Origin: CBDUUP01 sp965370435
Lineage (GTDB): Bacteria > Chloroflexota > Anaerolineae > Anaerolineales > UBA11579
Length of the DNA stretch: 36,046 bases
Reading direction: 5' to 3'
Assembly: GCA_965370435.1 (NCBI GenBank)
Contig: CBDUUP010000004.1
Location: 1-36,046 of the forward strand
Position 1 is the first letter of the stretch; each line of letters begins with the position of its first letter. Below, piece after piece: positions 35,179-36,046 of the stretch. The translations under genes were made by a program, and so were the position numbers. The notes under the pieces are model-generated. The model saw only the letters and a list, made by a program, of their open reading frames with translations. It was not told where the DNA came from and made no database searches.

Positions 35179-36046
35179 CTATCCTCCGTCCCAATCCCCC
35201 GTCACCGGGAGCAATTCCGCCCCGCCATAATTGAACTTCAAATCCGGCGGCCCGATGGTATTGGTGTTCCGTAGGAGGACCTTGCCATTCACGTAAATAC
35301 CCAACGTATCCGTCCCATCGCCGTCCCAGTCTCCCGCCAGCGGAGTTCTATTCTTGAGGGCTTTGTGCTGGATGGTGATGTCCGCCGCGCCGCTGCTGTT
35401 GCTGTTGCGCAGTTGGAACTCACCCGCCACCGGATCAAAGACGCCGATAGTGTCTACCCCGTCGCCGTCCCAGTCGCCTGCGAGAGGAATATCTCCCGCG
35501 CTGCCGAAGTTGAAGGCGATGTCCGGCGGGGCGATGGAGTTGGTGTTGCGCATGTAGACCTTGCCAGACAAGAAAATACCGATGGTGTCAATACCATCGC
35601 CGTCCCAGTCACCGACCAGAGGTTGGCCGCCTTTAAGGATATTGTGCTGCAGGGTGATGTCCGCCGCGCCTGCGTCGTTGCTGTTGCGCAGGCGGAACTC
35701 GCCCAGGAGGGGGGAGAAGACGCCGATGGTATCATCGCCGTCGCCGTCCCAATCACCAGCCAGAGGAATACCGTCGCCGATGTCGGCGGCGAAGAGGAAA
35801 TCCAGGTCCGCGGCTCCGGCGTCGTTGGTATTGCGGAGTTTGAATGTGCCGGTGGAGGGGTCGTAGCTGCCGATAGTATCATCTCCCGGCGGTGAGGTGG
35901 GCGTCACCGTGGGGGTATGGGTCGGGGTAGAAGTGGGTGTATCGGTAGGTGTTGAGGTAGGTGTATTGGTGGGTGTATTGGTGGGTGTATCGGTGGGTGT
36001 ATCGGTGGGTGTATCGGTGGGTGTATCGGTGGGTGTATCGGTGGGT
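35179..36046 (-). CDS. FG-GAP-like repeat protein, C-terminal part (runs off right edge)
   Basis: The frame is open to the window edge, so only the last 289 codons or so are seen. They start in a TPTD/TPTN/TPTS linker coded by a 12-bp tandem repeat and pass into about five DxDGDG repeats (GDWDGDGDDTIGVFSP, GDWDGDGIDTIGIF and others), ending GDWDGG. The repeats are probably calcium-binding propeller blades on an exported protein whose signal and main domains lie outside the window. The C-terminal part closely matches that of the gene at 30059-34669. A GTG at 35907 is not the true start, since the linker continues upstream in frame. Confidence 0.88.
   Translation of the reverse strand, partial: PTDTPTDTPTDTPTDTPTDTPTNTPTNTPTSTPTDTPTSTPTHTPTVTPTSPPGDDTIGSYDPSTGTFKLRNTNDAGAADLDFLFAADIGDGIPLAGDWDGDGDDTIGVFSPLLGEFRLRNSNDAGAADITLQHNILKGGQPLVGDWDGDGIDTIGIFLSGKVYMRNTNSIAPPDIAFNFGSAGDIPLAGDWDGDGVDTIGVFDPVAGEFQLRNSNSSGAADITIQHKALKNRTPLAGDWDGDGTDTLGIYVNGKVLLRNTNTIGPPDLKFNYGGAELLPVTGDWDGG
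35895..36046. repeat. 12-bp tandem repeat coding TPTD linker
   Basis: The unit GGTGGGTGTATC (plus strand) repeats to the window end; degenerate copies (TGTATT, GTTGAG) lie at the 35930-35980 side. Read on the minus strand it gives TPTD/TPTN, four codons per unit, so copy-number change keeps the frame. Confidence 0.85.

Noticed and set aside
35907..35907. GTG at 35907 as the start of the FG-GAP protein
   Set aside because: The TPTx linker continues upstream in the same frame to the window edge.

Overview
The window looks like chromosomal DNA of a Chloroflexota bacterium, most likely Anaerolineae. This is an inference from style, not from a marker gene. The clues are GC-rich housekeeping-type genes, Thr-Pro linkers of the TPTxTPT kind on exported proteins, lipoproteins with a CxLPCWWGI-like start, a kinase/FHA pair, HD-GYP signalling and many dispersed palindromic repeats between genes. 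No rRNA, tRNA or CRISPR array was seen.

Bases 1-12,400 (all minus strand) are a polymorphic-toxin locus. A very large secreted SpvB/YD-repeat/Rhs protein (12274-4388) ends in a tip with an HELGH metallopeptidase motif. A lipoprotein gene overlaps or abuts its stop codon and is the likely immunity gene. Downstream lies a start-less Rhs tip cassette with a different, AHH-type nuclease-like end (about 3420-1635), then a small double-CxxC protein (1293-604) that may be its immunity partner. A third Rhs fragment (566-1) runs off the left edge. The LamG-like/Rhs-core block is shared by all three copies and is nearly identical over about 130 bp between two of them, so it could act as a recombination handle for swapping tips. 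Bases 12,870-13,770 hold a small unknown ORF and a broken tyrosine recombinase.

Bases 14,000-17,200 carry a GT2 glycosyltransferase, a divergent AAA+ ATPase with a winged-helix-like front, and a glycerophosphodiester phosphodiesterase. Two copies of an interspersed palindrome lie around them. A stand-alone TIR-domain protein (18228-17398) of lower GC sits between repeat elements. It is followed by an exported, membrane-anchored GH3-like protein.

Bases 21,700-27,300 are rich in signalling: a membrane Ser/Thr kinase, a divergent FHA/winged-helix regulator, an SH3-domain lipoprotein, an Eis-like GNAT acetyltransferase and a membrane HD-GYP protein. A related inverted-repeat element precedes both the FHA gene and the HD-GYP gene.

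Bases 27,360-28,221 hold an RNHCP zinc-ribbon protein behind a leader. The leader has a consensus-like promoter, a 20-codon ORF with a strong Shine-Dalgarno, and two intrinsic terminators in series. This is the layout of transcription attenuation. A D-aminoacylase-type amidohydrolase follows.

Bases 30,059 to the right end carry two large exported proteins (minus strand) whose C-terminal regions are paralogous arrays of DxDGDG (FG-GAP-like) repeats. The first also has a sortilin/BNR-type propeller and five Ig-like repeats. The second runs off the right edge inside a 12-bp tandem repeat coding TPTD.
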